Source: Pedobacter sp. BS3 (GTDB taxonomy: Bacteria; Bacteroidota; Bacteroidia; Sphingobacteriales; Sphingobacteriaceae). Taken from it: DNA of 64,000 bases. Made by a program: the position numbers and the translations under genes. The stretch spans positions 310,001-374,000 of the forward strand of contig NZ_VTRT01000003.1 in assembly GCF_008274585.1 (NCBI RefSeq), written 5' to 3'. Of this stretch, positions 32,354 through 44,585 are shown piece after piece (the stretch's first letter is position 1; each line of letters begins with the position of its first letter). Under the pieces are notes generated by a model, which had not been told where the DNA came from, did no database searches, and saw nothing but the letters and a program-made list of their open reading frames with translations.

Positions 32354-34951
32354 ATGAACTTCAACAACTTTACCATCAAAGCACAGGAAGCCATTCAAAA
32401 GGCTTCCGAAATTGCGGTTGGCAATCAGCAGCAGGCTATTGAAACCGCACACCTGTTAAAAGGTTTATTAACGGTTGATGAGAACGTGGTTAGCTACCTG
32501 CTAAAGAAGCTGAATGTGAACATTAACCGACTGAATAGTGTACTGGATGCACAAATCCAGAGCTTCCCCAAAGTAAGCGGAAGCGAAGTCTATTTATCAT
32601 CAGGCGCAAACAGCGCTTTGCAAAAAGCACAATCGTATCTCAAAGAATTTAAAGACGAGTTTGTATCTGTTGAGCATATTTTGCTTGGCCTTTTAAATAC
32701 CGGCGATAAGGTAAGCGGCATGCTGAAAGACGCTGGCGTTACCGAAAAAGACCTGAAAAAAGCCATCACCGAGTTACGTGGCGACAGTCGTGTAACCGAC
32801 CAGAACGCTGAGGCAACCTATAATGCGCTCAACAAATATGCCCGTAACCTGAACGAATACGCCGAAAGCGGTAAACTCGATCCGGTAATTGGTCGCGATG
32901 AGGAAATACGCCGTGTAATACAGATACTCTCCCGCCGTACCAAGAACAACCCGATATTGATCGGTGAGCCCGGTGTAGGTAAAACCGCCATAGCCGAAGG
33001 TATCGCTTTTCGTATCATTAAAGGCGATGTTCCCGAAAACCTGAAGAGTAAAACCGTTTATTCGCTGGATATGGGAGCACTCATTGCCGGAGCCAAATAC
33101 AAGGGCGAATTTGAGGAACGCCTGAAAGCCGTAGTGAAAGAAGTAACCCAGAGCGATGGCGAGATCATCCTGTTTATTGATGAGATCCACACACTCGTGG
33201 GAGCCGGTGGTGGCGGCGAAGGCGCTATGGACGCGGCCAATATCTTAAAACCTGCCCTCGCCCGTGGCGAGCTGAGAGCCATTGGTGCTACCACGCTGAA
33301 CGAGTACCAGAAATATCTTGAAAAAGATAAAGCGCTGGAACGACGTTTTCAAAAGGTAATGGTAGATGAGCCGGACACCCAGGATGCCATTTCCATTCTG
33401 CGTGGGCTGAAAGAGCGGTACGAAACCCACCATAAAGTGCGTATCAAAGACGAAGCCATTATTGCGGCCGTCGAATTATCGCAACGCTATATTTCAGACC
33501 GCTTTTTGCCGGATAAAGCCATCGACCTGATGGACGAAGCGGCTTCAAAGCTTCGCCTGGAAATGGACTCTGTACCCGAAGAAGTCGATGAGCTCGACCG
33601 CCGGATCATGCAGCTGGAAATTGAACGTGAAGCCATCAAACGCGAAAAAGATGAAAAGAAAGTGGCCGATCTATCCGAAGAAATAGCCAACCTGTCATCG
33701 CAACGCGATTCGCTAAAAGCTAAATGGCAAAGCGAAAAAGACCTGGTTGATAAGGTGAACACCCAGATCGAGCAGATTGAAACGTATAAGCTGGAAGCCG
33801 AGCAAGCCGAACGTGCCGGCGATTACGGAAAAGTGGCCGAGCTGCGTTACGGTAAGATCAAAGAGGCTCAGGATGAGGTTGAACGCCTGAAAAAAGAGCT
33901 TGAAACCCAGCAGCATAACGAAAGCAGGATGCTGAAAGAAGAAGTCACCGCCGAGGATATTGCCGGCGTTGTATCACGCTGGACCGGCATACCGGTTACC
34001 AAAATGGTGCAGAGCGAACGTGAAAAGCTGCTTCACCTGGAAGAAGAGCTGCATAAACGTGTAGCCGGTCAGCAGGAAGCCATCGAAGCCATATCCGATG
34101 CCATCCGCCGTTCACGTGCCGGGCTGCACGATAAACGCAAGCCAATCGGCTCCTTTATCTTCCTGGGAACAACCGGTGTGGGTAAAACCGAGCTGGCCAA
34201 GGCTTTAGCCGAGTTCCTGTTTAATGATGAGCATGCCCTGGTACGTATCGACATGAGCGAATACCAGGAACGTCACGCCGTTTCACGCCTTATTGGCGCC
34301 CCTCCGGGATATGTTGGGTACGATGAAGGCGGTCAGCTAACTGAAGCCGTGCGCCGTAAGCCGTACAGCGTTATCCTGCTGGATGAGATTGAAAAGGCTC
34401 ACCCCGATGTATTCAATATCCTGTTACAGGTACTGGATGATGGCCGCCTGACCGATAACAAAGGTCGTGTGGTGAACTTTAAAAACACCATCATTATCAT
34501 GACCTCGAACATCGGCTCGCACCTTATCCAGGAAAACTTTAAGGATATAAATGAGGATAACCAGGAAGAGATCATGGCTAAAACCAAAAACGAGCTGTTT
34601 GAGCTGCTGAAACAAACCATCAGGCCCGAATTTTTAAACCGTATAGACGACCTGATCATGTTTACTCCGCTTGGCCGCGATGAGATACGCGAAATTGTGG
34701 ATCTGCAATTCAAAGGCGTACAGCAAACCCTGGCCGAAATGGGTATCCAGATCGAAGCATCGCCCGAAGCGCTGGACTGGCTGGCTCAGCTGGGCTATGA
34801 TCCGCAATTTGGCGCCCGTCCGTTAAAACGGGTTATCCAGAAACGCATTTTGAACGAGCTTTCGAAAGATATCCTTGCCGGGAAAGTAGATAAAGACAGC
34901 AAGATCAAGCTGGATGTGTTCGATAATCACTTTGTGTTCATGAACCAGTAA
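32354..34951 (+). CDS. clpB: ATP-dependent chaperone ClpB
   Basis: An 865-residue Hsp100 disaggregase. The N-terminal Clp repeat domain (1-145) is followed by AAA1 with Walker A GEPGVGKT and Walker B ILFIDEIH, a long coiled-coil middle domain (about 405-525, rich in KREKDEKK and [20 protein letters not shown]) that separates ClpB from ClpA/C, and AAA2 with GTTGVGKT and [15 protein letters not shown]. There is no ClpP-binding IGF loop evident. It works with DnaK, DnaJ and GrpE, the latter two encoded 25 kb away in this window, to rescue aggregated proteins. Confidence 0.96.
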   Translation: MNFNNFTIKAQEAIQKASEIAVGNQQQAIETAHLLKGLLTVDENVVSYLLKKLNVNINRLNSVLDAQIQSFPKVSGSEVYLSSGANSALQKAQSYLKEFKDEFVSVEHILLGLLNTGDKVSGMLKDAGVTEKDLKKAITELRGDSRVTDQNAEATYNALNKYARNLNEYAESGKLDPVIGRDEEIRRVIQILSRRTKNNPILIGEPGVGKTAIAEGIAFRIIKGDVPENLKSKTVYSLDMGALIAGAKYKGEFEERLKAVVKEVTQSDGEIILFIDEIHTLVGAGGGGEGAMDAANILKPALARGELRAIGATTLNEYQKYLEKDKALERRFQKVMVDEPDTQDAISILRGLKERYETHHKVRIKDEAIIAAVELSQRYISDRFLPDKAIDLMDEAASKLRLEMDSVPEEVDELDRRIMQLEIEREAIKREKDEKKVADLSEEIANLSSQRDSLKAKWQSEKDLVDKVNTQIEQIETYKLEAEQAERAGDYGKVAELRYGKIKEAQDEVERLKKELETQQHNESRMLKEEVTAEDIAGVVSRWTGIPVTKMVQSEREKLLHLEEELHKRVAGQQEAIEAISDAIRRSRAGLHDKRKPIGSFIFLGTTGVGKTELAKALAEFLFNDEHALVRIDMSEYQERHAVSRLIGAPPGYVGYDEGGQLTEAVRRKPYSVILLDEIEKAHPDVFNILLQVLDDGRLTDNKGRVVNFKNTIIIMTSNIGSHLIQENFKDINEDNQEEIMAKTKNELFELLKQTIRPEFLNRIDDLIMFTPLGRDEIREIVDLQFKGVQQTLAEMGIQIEASPEALDWLAQLGYDPQFGARPLKRVIQKRILNELSKDILAGKVDKDSKIKLDVFDNHFVFMNQ

Positions 34952-34972
34952 TACTCCGGTTATCTCATTTAA

Positions 34973-35242
34973 GTGACGGAAGATAGCGGGCAGCCCGAAA
35001 AGCGGGGAAACAAATTCATAAACCTGGTTATCAGTGATGATCCCGGCAATGCCTTTGTCGATAAAACCGGGGTGAAGGATTTTCTGGCTATGCCTGGGAA
35101 ACGCCGGTACCCCGCTCTTCGACATCAGCCCTATCAGATAACCTGGTATCAAGCAGATAAAAGGAACGTGGAACAACTAAGAGAACTTGTTAGCAGCCTG
35201 AACAAGAGATCACCTGTAAAAATCGGGGAAGTGATTTCGTAA
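34973..35242 (+). CDS. Small hypothetical protein
   Basis: An 89-codon frame starting at GTG, 21 bases after clpB. The second half (QITWYQADKRNVEQLRELVSSLNKRSPVKIGE) looks like a genuine amphipathic helix and coding use seems normal, but I recognise no family. It could be a fragment of a longer protein or a chance frame. No signal peptide or membrane segment. Confidence 0.35.
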   Translation: MTEDSGQPEKRGNKFINLVISDDPGNAFVDKTGVKDFLAMPGKRRYPALRHQPYQITWYQADKRNVEQLRELVSSLNKRSPVKIGEVIS

Positions 35243-35390
35243 ATTGAATAGATATTCAGACAACTTCCTGTTCGCCCGGTATTTTGAAACAGGTAAGTCA
35301 GAATAGCTCAAAACGATGCCTGGAGCCTTTTAATCTTTAAACAATCGCCCGCACTGATACGTATATTAATATAATCATCGTTATCTGTTT

Positions 35391-35825
35391 ATGAATAAAC
35401 TGCTTTTAGTTGCCATTATGGCTATAGTGTATGCCGTACCAGGTATGGCACAAAACCCGGATGCTGTAACCGGCATTTGGTCCAGTCCTCACGGTAGCGG
35501 AAGAATACAGATCTATAAAAAAGGAGCTCAATATTTTGGAAAGCTGGTATGGATCAAAGAACCTAACGACGAGAACGGAAAGCCCAAACACGATATCCAT
35601 AATCCCAATAAAAATCTGCGGTCCGCTCCTGTTATCGGATTAGATGTATTGAGAAACTTTAAATACGATGATGGTGAATGGGTAGACGGAACCGCCTACG
35701 ACCCCAAATCCGGGAAAACCTACAGCTGTAAAATGTCATTAGAAAACCCCGATCGACTCAATATACGGGGTTATATCGGCATTAGTTTATTAGGCAGAAC
35801 AGAAACCTGGTCGAGAGTGAAGTGA
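35391..35825 (+). CDS. DUF2147 family exported protein
   Basis: A 144-residue protein with a signal peptide (LLLVAIMAIVYAVPGMAQ) and the DUF2147 pattern: VTGIWSSPHGSGRIQIYKKG, YFGKLVWIKEPNDENGKPKHD, RSAPVIGLDVLRNF and GKTYSCKMSLENPDRLNIRGYIG. The fold is a small beta-barrel of lipocalin-like type, exported to the periplasm. Function is unknown in all members. It is monocistronic and convergent with the next gene. Confidence 0.92.
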   Translation: MNKLLLVAIMAIVYAVPGMAQNPDAVTGIWSSPHGSGRIQIYKKGAQYFGKLVWIKEPNDENGKPKHDIHNPNKNLRSAPVIGLDVLRNFKYDDGEWVDGTAYDPKSGKTYSCKMSLENPDRLNIRGYIGISLLGRTETWSRVK

Positions 35826-35876
35826 TTTAATTGTTAGTTGGCTGGGGGTATATGGCCGGTTTTGCCCACTTATCAT

Positions 35877-35946
35877 AAATTCGTAAATCTAAAATCGTAA
35901 TTCGCAAATCCCTTATGCCTTAAACCCTTTACCTTCTACCCTCCTA
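35877..35946. repeat. Heptamer-phased array between convergent genes
   Basis: Nine heptads in series from 35877: AAATTCG TAAATCT AAAATCG TAATTCG CAAATCC CTTATGC CTTAAAC CCTTTAC CTTCTAC, then an 8-base CCTCCTAC. The motif changes halfway from an A-rich to a C/T-rich type without loss of phase. The C/T part is the complement of the GTAGAAG/GTTTAAG heptads seen near 50333 and 50471. The array ends a few bases from the stop of the GT39-type gene. Confidence 0.75.
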
Positions 35947-35950
35947 CCGT

Positions 35951-37483
35951 TTAACGGTGTTCTTTAAGTTCTTGGGTATAAATCGCGTTAATATCCTTAA
36001 CGGGATTGGATAACAGGTAAACCGGCGTACCTTTTTCGCTGGCATGCGGACTGCTTACTTCGCCAACTTTTAGTATTTTCTCAAATGCCGAAAGCCATAC
36101 TTCATTGTTACCGGCGTAAATGATATGTTTAGGTCTGATGGCTTCGGGAGCCCAAAGCATATAGCTGCTGCTGGTACAAATTACCGGGGGCAGATTTCCT
36201 GATTTGCCTAAATGGTCAATAGCGCCGGCAAGCCCGTAATTATCGGCAAGAATAATGGTGGTATCCTGCTCATCTCCCTGATGCTCCCAGGCGGTAACCG
36301 TGTATTGGGCAATTTCATCCCATCCCAACATATCGGCATAGGTTTGGTTGATCTCATGGTATTCCTGGTCGCTCCACTTCAGGGGAAATTTAATGTGCAG
36401 CCTATGGTACGTAAAGTCAAACAATGATAAAGTAGCAGGTAAAGGTAAAACCGGAATTGCCAGCGGCACAAATACCAGTGCCGGGACAAGGCAAACGGTT
36501 AACAGCACATAATGCGTTCGCTCTGATAAACGCATCAGTAATTTCTGCCAGGCTATTCCTCCTGCTGCAAATAAGGGCAGATAAGCGCCAAAACTGTATC
36601 GCAATTTAGAATGCAGCAATAGCAGTATGATCTGTATAATGATAAATGCAACCGACACAAAGGTGTATTTTATCCGGGTTCTGCTAACAAACAGGTAAAC
36701 CAAACCCGGCAGCCAGATGAGTATCCCGGTAGCATAAATCAATACCTGTTCCAGCAAATAATCGTATGTGCTAATATAAATTGCCAGCGAATAGTACAAA
36801 TGCTTAAAATGCGCTATAGCCGGGAAATGATGCTGATACTGCCATAATAAATTGGGCAGGGCAATCAGGAACGCCAGTAAAAGCGCTATAAAAACATGTT
36901 TGTTGAGTATGTATTTGCGCTGTGGAGAAAAAAGCAGGGCAATTAATAAACTGATAGCATACACGGCAATCGTATAATTAGTCAGCAAACCAAATCCAAA
37001 GGTCAATGCAAACCAGTAAACATAGTTAATATGCCGGGTCTGTACGTACTTAACCAGTAAATAGGCAATAACAATCCAGAAGAACTGCTCAAAAACTACC
37101 GGTTGCAGCAGATACTGGCTTCCCATAAAAGCCGGTGAGAATATGGCTCCCAGGCAGGCCACGCTTACAGCAAAACGTTTACCGCCAAACGCGATAGTAA
37201 GCAGACCGGTAAAATAGGTAGTAAGCGCACTAAAAATTGCGGGAAACAACCTGTACGCATACAAGCTATCACCGAATAAATGCCCTGATAACCAGGCTAT
37301 ATATCCTGTAAAAGGCGGCGCTTCGTTATATCCCCAACCTGGATGCTTGCTATAAGCAATATATAATAATTCATCGCGGTGAAAACCCAAATGTCGGTTG
37401 GCTAACAGATTGATAGCCAGTTTTAAACAAGCGTATAGCAGAATTAATTGCGCTTCTCTGGGGTTTCGCCGAAAAACAGACAT
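35951..37483 (-). CDS. Family 39-type (PMT/ArnT-like) membrane glycosyltransferase
   Basis: A 510-residue GT-C fold protein with about ten to twelve hydrophobic segments. The first extracytoplasmic loop carries HRDELLYIAYSKHPGWGYN and EAPPFTGYIAWL, the acidic catalytic region of PMT_2/ArnT-like enzymes that use a lipid-linked sugar. The C-terminal 130 residues are a soluble periplasmic domain. It probably transfers a sugar from a polyprenyl phosphate to a lipid or protein on the periplasmic side. Monocistronic; acceptor unknown. Confidence 0.88.
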   Translation of the reverse strand: MSVFRRNPREAQLILLYACLKLAINLLANRHLGFHRDELLYIAYSKHPGWGYNEAPPFTGYIAWLSGHLFGDSLYAYRLFPAIFSALTTYFTGLLTIAFGGKRFAVSVACLGAIFSPAFMGSQYLLQPVVFEQFFWIVIAYLLVKYVQTRHINYVYWFALTFGFGLLTNYTIAVYAISLLIALLFSPQRKYILNKHVFIALLLAFLIALPNLLWQYQHHFPAIAHFKHLYYSLAIYISTYDYLLEQVLIYATGILIWLPGLVYLFVSRTRIKYTFVSVAFIIIQIILLLLHSKLRYSFGAYLPLFAAGGIAWQKLLMRLSERTHYVLLTVCLVPALVFVPLAIPVLPLPATLSLFDFTYHRLHIKFPLKWSDQEYHEINQTYADMLGWDEIAQYTVTAWEHQGDEQDTTIILADNYGLAGAIDHLGKSGNLPPVICTSSSYMLWAPEAIRPKHIIYAGNNEVWLSAFEKILKVGEVSSPHASEKGTPVYLLSNPVKDINAIYTQELKEHR

Positions 37484-37637
37484 CCATATCAGTTGGTTGC
37501 CTTAAAGATATATAAATTTATAATAACACGATAAAAAATGTATTAATGTTACAATTAAAAACTACTGCATAGTATATTCTTATATTTATATTAAATCCTT
37601 TATATTTCGGGGTCAAACACTCCCTTGTAACGGATAC

Positions 37638-40400
37638 ATGAAAAGCCTTTTTATTTGCCTGCTGAGTTTGTCGCCCCTGTTCGTCGCATCGCAAACCATC
37701 AATGTTACCCGTTTGCAATGTCAAAATGCAAACAATCCGCTGGGCGTAGAACAGCCCAACCCGGCCCTAAGCTGGCAGCTTACCAGCAACCAGCGAAATA
37801 CGATGCAAACGGCCTATCGTATTTTGGTTTCTGATGATGTGAACCTGCTCAAAAGCAATAAGGGTAATATCTGGGATTCAGGGAAAATCAATTCCCAGTC
37901 GTCTATACAAGTGAAATATACCGGTCAAAAACTAAAGTCTGCCAAAACATACTACTGGAAAGTAAAAGTATGGGATAATAAAGGTCGTGTTTCAGATTGG
38001 TCAGACAAAGCTTCCTGGCAAATGGGGCTTCTAACCGCGGCAGATTGGAGTAAAGCGCAATGGATTGGCTATAACAGGCTACCGGATTCTGCACGGATTG
38101 TCCCGGCTTTACATTCACTAACCAAAGCCGGTAAAAATGTGCGCCTTAAACGGGATATTCTGCCATTGTTACGAAAAGAATTTACGGTAAGCACTTCTGT
38201 AAAAAGCGCTACCCTGTTTATATGCGGACTTGGGCAATTCGAGCTAAGCCTGAACGGAAAAAAAGTTAGCGACCATTTTTTAGACCCGGGCTGGACTCAA
38301 TATGATAAACATGCATTATATGTAACGTTCGATGTAACCAAGATACTGCAACATGGAAAAAATGCGTTGGGCGTACAGCTTGGCAATGGCTTCTACTATA
38401 TCCCTAACGAGCGCTATACCAAAATAACAGGCGCCTACGGCTTTCCCAAAATGCGATGTAAACTGATGATTGAATACCGAAACGGCGCTGTTGAAACCCT
38501 GGTTAGCGATACCTCCTGGCGTACGCATGAAAGTCCGACTGTTTTTTCAAGTATTTACGGTGGCGAAGATTATGACGCCCGCTTGGAGCAGAGCGGATGG
38601 GATAAACCGGGCTTTAACGACCGGCATTGGCAGCAAGCGGTCGTTGTTGACGGGCCTCCCCTGCTTCATTCGCAAACTGCCGAACCCGTTAAACTGTTCG
38701 ATGAACTAAAACCACAAAAAATCACACAGCCTAAACCTGGTCTGCGGGTTTACGACCTTGGACAAAATGCGTCCGGTATTCCCGCTATCAGCGTAAAAGG
38801 TAAACGGGGAAGCGTCGTCAAAATCACTCCGGGCGAATTGCTCAATCCGGATGGCACGGTAAATCAGTCGGCTACGGGAAGACCTAACTACTTTAGCTAT
38901 ATCCTAAAAGGTGAAGGAGTGGAAAGCTGGCAGCCTAAATTTACCTATTATGGTTTCAGATACGTGCAGGTAGAAGGCGCAGCGCCAGCCCAGGAACATA
39001 TTGACAGCCTGCCGGTTTTGTATTCCGTTAAGGGATTACACAACCATTACGATGCCCACGCCGATGGTACATTCTGGTGCTCGGACACCCTGTTTAACAG
39101 TACTTATAAACTGATAGACTGGGCGATACGGAGCAATATGGTGAGTGTACTTACCGACTGTCCGCACCGCGAAAAGCTCGGCTGGCTGGAAGAAGCACAC
39201 CTGATGGGCAGTTCCGTTCGCTATGCGTATAACATTGCCTCCTTAGGCCGTAAAATTACCCACGATATGATGAATGCACAAACCGGTGAGGGTTTAGTGC
39301 CTGATATTGCCCCTGAATATGTACAGTTTAGCGGTGGCTTTCGCGATTCGCCCGAATGGGGCAGCAGCGCTATTATTTTGCCCTGGTACCTGTATCACTG
39401 GTATGGCGATATCGAAAACCTGAAAATGGCCTACCCCATGATGAAACGATACATCGCTTACCTGGATAAAAAATCCGAAAATCATATCCTCTCCTACGGT
39501 TTGGGCGATTGGTTCGACATTGGCCCTAAACGTCCCGGCGAGTCGCAGCTTACTCCAAAAGGCGTAACGGCTACTGCCATCTATTATTACGACCTCGATA
39601 TTATCCGGCAGGTAGCCGCTTTATTGGGTGAAAAGCAAGACGCTGAACAATATGGTGCTTTGGCTGCTACGGTTAAAAAATCGTTTAACGAACAGTTTTT
39701 TGATAATAAAACGGCTCAATATGCCAGTGGAAGCCAGGCGGCCAACGCTATGGCGGTTTATATGAAGCTGGTTGAACTTTCTTACAAAAACGCTGTTGTG
39801 GCCAATCTGGTTAAAGATATCCGCGACCGGAATAACAGCCTTACGGCCGGTGATGTGGGTTTCAGGTATGTTTTACGGGTGCTGGAAGATGAAGGTTATC
39901 CGGATGTAATCTATGCCATGAACAGCCGCTCGGATGTGCCCGGCTATGGCTATCAGCTTGCTCATGGCGCTACCGCGTTAACCGAATCGTGGCAGGCTTA
40001 CGGCTTTGTTTCCAATAACCACTTAATGCTTGGTCATTTAATGGAATGGTTTTACAGTGGTCTGGGCGGTATCCGTCAGGCGGATGGTTCTATCGCTTTT
40101 AAAACGATTGAGATCAGGCCTCAGCCCGTTGGTAGTGTCACTGCGGCAAAGGCATCATACTCCTCTCCTTACGGGGTAATCCGCACGGAATGGAATAAAT
40201 TACCCAAAGGTTTTAACCTTACCGTTGAAATTCCAGCTAATGCTACAGCCCGTATCTATCTTCCGGCAAACGCCAGACAACAGGTTACCGAAAGTGGAAA
40301 GCCGGTTGAAAAGCTAACGGATATTCGTATCGCCGAAAGGCAGGAGAATTGCCTTGTTTTAACTGTTGGCTCCGGGAAATATCAGTTTTTGGTTAACTAA
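37638..40400 (+). CDS. Alpha-L-rhamnosidase, glycoside hydrolase family 78
   Basis: A 920-residue exported enzyme with a signal peptide (LFICLLSLSPLFVASQ). Domain order: Ig-like N domain (NPALSWQLTSNQRNTMQ), Bac_rhamnosid_N (KSATLFICGLGQFELSLNGKKVSDHFLDPGW in parts), the catalytic (alpha/alpha)6 barrel with TDCPHREKLGWLEEAHL holding the acidic residues, and a C-terminal beta domain (YGVIRTEWNKL). It releases rhamnose from plant glycosides or pectin side chains in the periplasm. It stands alone, not beside the SusCD remnant. TATATTTC, close to a -7 box, lies upstream near 37600. Confidence 0.93.
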   Translation: MKSLFICLLSLSPLFVASQTINVTRLQCQNANNPLGVEQPNPALSWQLTSNQRNTMQTAYRILVSDDVNLLKSNKGNIWDSGKINSQSSIQVKYTGQKLKSAKTYYWKVKVWDNKGRVSDWSDKASWQMGLLTAADWSKAQWIGYNRLPDSARIVPALHSLTKAGKNVRLKRDILPLLRKEFTVSTSVKSATLFICGLGQFELSLNGKKVSDHFLDPGWTQYDKHALYVTFDVTKILQHGKNALGVQLGNGFYYIPNERYTKITGAYGFPKMRCKLMIEYRNGAVETLVSDTSWRTHESPTVFSSIYGGEDYDARLEQSGWDKPGFNDRHWQQAVVVDGPPLLHSQTAEPVKLFDELKPQKITQPKPGLRVYDLGQNASGIPAISVKGKRGSVVKITPGELLNPDGTVNQSATGRPNYFSYILKGEGVESWQPKFTYYGFRYVQVEGAAPAQEHIDSLPVLYSVKGLHNHYDAHADGTFWCSDTLFNSTYKLIDWAIRSNMVSVLTDCPHREKLGWLEEAHLMGSSVRYAYNIASLGRKITHDMMNAQTGEGLVPDIAPEYVQFSGGFRDSPEWGSSAIILPWYLYHWYGDIENLKMAYPMMKRYIAYLDKKSENHILSYGLGDWFDIGPKRPGESQLTPKGVTATAIYYYDLDIIRQVAALLGEKQDAEQYGALAATVKKSFNEQFFDNKTAQYASGSQAANAMAVYMKLVELSYKNAVVANLVKDIRDRNNSLTAGDVGFRYVLRVLEDEGYPDVIYAMNSRSDVPGYGYQLAHGATALTESWQAYGFVSNNHLMLGHLMEWFYSGLGGIRQADGSIAFKTIEIRPQPVGSVTAAKASYSSPYGVIRTEWNKLPKGFNLTVEIPANATARIYLPANARQQVTESGKPVEKLTDIRIAERQENCLVLTVGSGKYQFLVN

Positions 40401-40429
40401 AAATGCCGGAATTGTGGTTCCGGCATTTT
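40401..40429. terminator. Bidirectional terminator between rhamnosidase and gapA
   Basis: AAATGCCGGAA (40401-40411), loop TTGTGG, TTCCGGCATTT (40418-40428): an 11-bp stem with A and T ends, directly after the rhamnosidase stop and before the convergent gapA end at 40452. Functional in both directions. Confidence 0.8.
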
Positions 40430-40451
40430 GTTGTATTAAAATAAATGAGGT

Positions 40452-42303
<1,852 letters not shown>

Positions 42304-42304
42304 C

Positions 42305-43288
42305 TCAAATAGTAAGCACGTTAGCCATTTCCAACAGATCTTCCTCCAGCTTAAAGGTAGAATGATTAATTGCCTCGCTCAGATCGGTGAGCTGCACTTT
42401 ATTGTTTTTTAGCCCTACCATTTTCCGGGTTTCGCCATTCAGCAAGGCATTAACAGCGCCATATCCTAAACGGCTGGCCAATACCCGGTCAAAGCTGCTG
42501 GGATTACCGCCCCGTTGTAAGTGGCCGAGAATGGTAACCTTAATATCGTAAAACTGTAATTTCTCTTTTACCCGCTTGGCTACGTTGTAAGCTCCACCAT
42601 TTTTATCCCCCTCGGCAATAATTACAATGCTCGATGTTTTATTACTGTCGTATCCCTGCTCAAGCTTTGTAATAAGGTCTTCTATGGCGGTATCTTTTTC
42701 AGGAAGAAGAACGGCTTCTGCCCCACCGGCAATACCGGCCCACAAAGCGATACTTCCGGAATCACGTCCCATAACTTCTACAAAGAAAATGCGATCGTGA
42801 GAGGCTGCTGTGTCCCTGATCTTATCAATGGCTTCAATAACAGTATTGTTTGCCGTATCATAGCCTATGGTAAAATCAGTTCCGTGCAGATCATTATCTA
42901 TGGTACCGGGAATTCCAATTACCGGGATCCCAAACTCTTTGGAAAGCAGCTCAGCGCCGGTAAATGTACCATCGCCACCTATGGCAACTAAGGCATCAAT
43001 ACCTTTTTCTACTAAATTTTTATAGGCTTTTTCACGGCCTTCCGGTGTTCTGAATTCCTGGCAGCGGGCTGTTTTTAACATCGTTCCGCCGTGCTGGATA
43101 ATATTGCAAACTGAGCGGGCATCCATATCCAGGAAATTTTTATCAATCATGCCCTGATATCCCTGTACAATACCTACCATTTGCTTACCTTTATATAAAC
43201 CAGTACGTACTACTGCCCTGATGGCAGCATTCATCCCGGGAGCATCGCCTCCTGATGTATAAACAGCTATTTTTTGTATGGATTTCAC
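42305..43288 (-). CDS. pfkA: ATP-dependent 6-phosphofructokinase
   Basis: A 327-residue bacterial PFK. TSGGDAPGMNAAIRAVVRTG binds substrate, IGGDGTFTGA has the Gly that marks ATP (not pyrophosphate) use, and PGTIDNDLHGTDFTIGYDTA holds the catalytic Asp (TIDND). DSGSIALWAGIAGGAEAVLLPE is also conserved. It phosphorylates fructose-6-phosphate. It is the first gene of the pfkA - kinase-like - gapA operon. A TATATTCG box at 43313-43320 on the minus strand may be its -7 element. Confidence 0.96.
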   Translation of the reverse strand: MKSIQKIAVYTSGGDAPGMNAAIRAVVRTGLYKGKQMVGIVQGYQGMIDKNFLDMDARSVCNIIQHGGTMLKTARCQEFRTPEGREKAYKNLVEKGIDALVAIGGDGTFTGAELLSKEFGIPVIGIPGTIDNDLHGTDFTIGYDTANNTVIEAIDKIRDTAASHDRIFFVEVMGRDSGSIALWAGIAGGAEAVLLPEKDTAIEDLITKLEQGYDSNKTSSIVIIAEGDKNGGAYNVAKRVKEKLQFYDIKVTILGHLQRGGNPSSFDRVLASRLGYGAVNALLNGETRKMVGLKNNKVQLTDLSEAINHSTFKLEEDLLEMANVLTI

Positions 43289-43830
43289 TAAGTGATTTAA
43301 ATAATGTGAGCACGAATATACTGTGTATTTTTTACACTAAGGTAATTTTTGTAATAATTTTTTCCACTTTTATCTAAATACCCGAAGTTATTATTGATAA
43401 TTATTGACTTTCAGTTTGTTATATTGTATAGGCTGAATCGCCGTAAAATGAGCAACAAAATCAGATCGCCTAACCTGCATTCATACTCCTGCAGCCAGTA
43501 GCAGGATTAACAGCAGACCATGCGTGTTGCTGCCCCAGGCTCATAGGGTGCCATCCGGCTAATCAGAATTAGCAATCAATATATTAGATATGGGGTTTGA
43601 AATGAGTCAATTAACATTTATTTATAATCCAGGTTTCATTAGATTAAGCAGTAATAGAACGCTTATTATTCCATATTACATGAATAGAAATGCGTCATTA
43701 TTCGTATCCATCAAGAACAAACATTGGCTGAGAGCCGTCTCCAACAACTGCTAGGTTTTATACAATATAGTCTTATACCTTTTGCATAATAGTTGACTTT
43801 TAGTCGGCTACTTTTTGAGCCTGCACTTTA
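43289..43830. other. AT-rich intergenic region upstream of pfkA
   Basis: About 540 bases with no supported gene. It is the pfkA side of an AT-rich block (to about 44585) that separates pfkA from the galK remnant. No tRNA, integrase or terminal repeat was found, so how the block arrived is unclear. Confidence 0.4.
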
Positions 43831-44343
43831 TCAAATTTTAATTTTCTTTGCTTTAATCAGGGAGGTATAATTTGGATTTATATGCTCTTTAGTGAGCATT
43901 TGATATAGCCGCATCCAGCCATCGTGTTCAAAGGTTTCTCTCAATCGAGCTTTTTTCTCTTCAGGAGACAATGTCAATATAGAGCTTTTATAGAAAAACA
44001 ATTGCTTGTCACTATTATAAAGCTTATCACTCTCTATTAACGTCAACTTATTTAAACCATAATCTGGTATATCTAAAACATTATTTTTAAACGTATATGC
44101 ATGTGTTTTAACAGTGTCAACACCATCTTCTACTATATCTCCATAGTACACTGTTCTTAAAATCTCAACCTCTTTACTGGTTTTAAAATACAGTTCAAGC
44201 TCTGTGATATAGGTTACCTTTTTTATATCTAAACTATTACCAAGAAGAATATAAAGCTTTTTCCCTCTCAATAAATCTGATGTAGTATTAACACAAGACG
44301 TTACTAACATCAATAACAGAAATAAAGATAAATAACTTTTCAT
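43831..44343 (-). CDS. Hypothetical lipoprotein
   Basis: A 170-residue protein with a signal peptide and lipobox (LMLVTSC). The rest is charged and rich in beta-type segments (TYITELELYFKTSKEVEILR); no family recognised. Its start lies 2 bases after the stop of a truncated ORF on the same strand, suggesting a former two-gene unit such as an effector and its lipoprotein partner. Base composition is more AT-rich than the surrounding core genes, a sign of acquisition. Confidence 0.6.
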   Translation of the reverse strand: MKSYLSLFLLLMLVTSCVNTTSDLLRGKKLYILLGNSLDIKKVTYITELELYFKTSKEVEILRTVYYGDIVEDGVDTVKTHAYTFKNNVLDIPDYGLNKLTLIESDKLYNSDKQLFFYKSSILTLSPEEKKARLRETFEHDGWMRLYQMLTKEHINPNYTSLIKAKKIKI

Positions 44344-44345
44344 CT

Positions 44346-44585
44346 CTAATTGTCAATGTTAACGCCATATTCACTGAAGCACCCGGCCATTAATTTGGTA
44401 AAATGATCCTTATTATCCGGTAATGCTTGCTTCATATCTTCAACCCTCGGATATTCAGTAATAAGTTTATCAAGAAAACAATCTGCAACTTCATTCTTAT
44501 GGGCAATAAGACGTTCATCGCCGATATTTCCTATAAGAAAATCTACATATTCACGAGTTTTCTGTTTATCTATTTCACTCCAATC
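44346..44585 (-). pseudogene. Truncated ORF (N-terminus lost at the galK junction)
   Basis: The frame is open back to 44732, but everything before the Asn at about 44588 is simply the antisense of galK. The likely real part is the last 80 residues, starting near DWSEIDKQKTREYVDFLIG and ending CFSEYGVNIDN. It is acidic and helical with no recognised family. The natural start codon and N-terminus are missing, so this is a 3' gene fragment cut at the same point as galK. Confidence 0.6.

Noticed and set aside
32774-33916. Long minus-strand ORFs inside clpB
   Set aside because: Shadow frames of a well-supported gene on the plus strand.
43440-43620. Possible tRNA or small RNA in the spacer upstream of pfkA
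   Set aside because: No cloverleaf, anticodon arm or terminator could be drawn.
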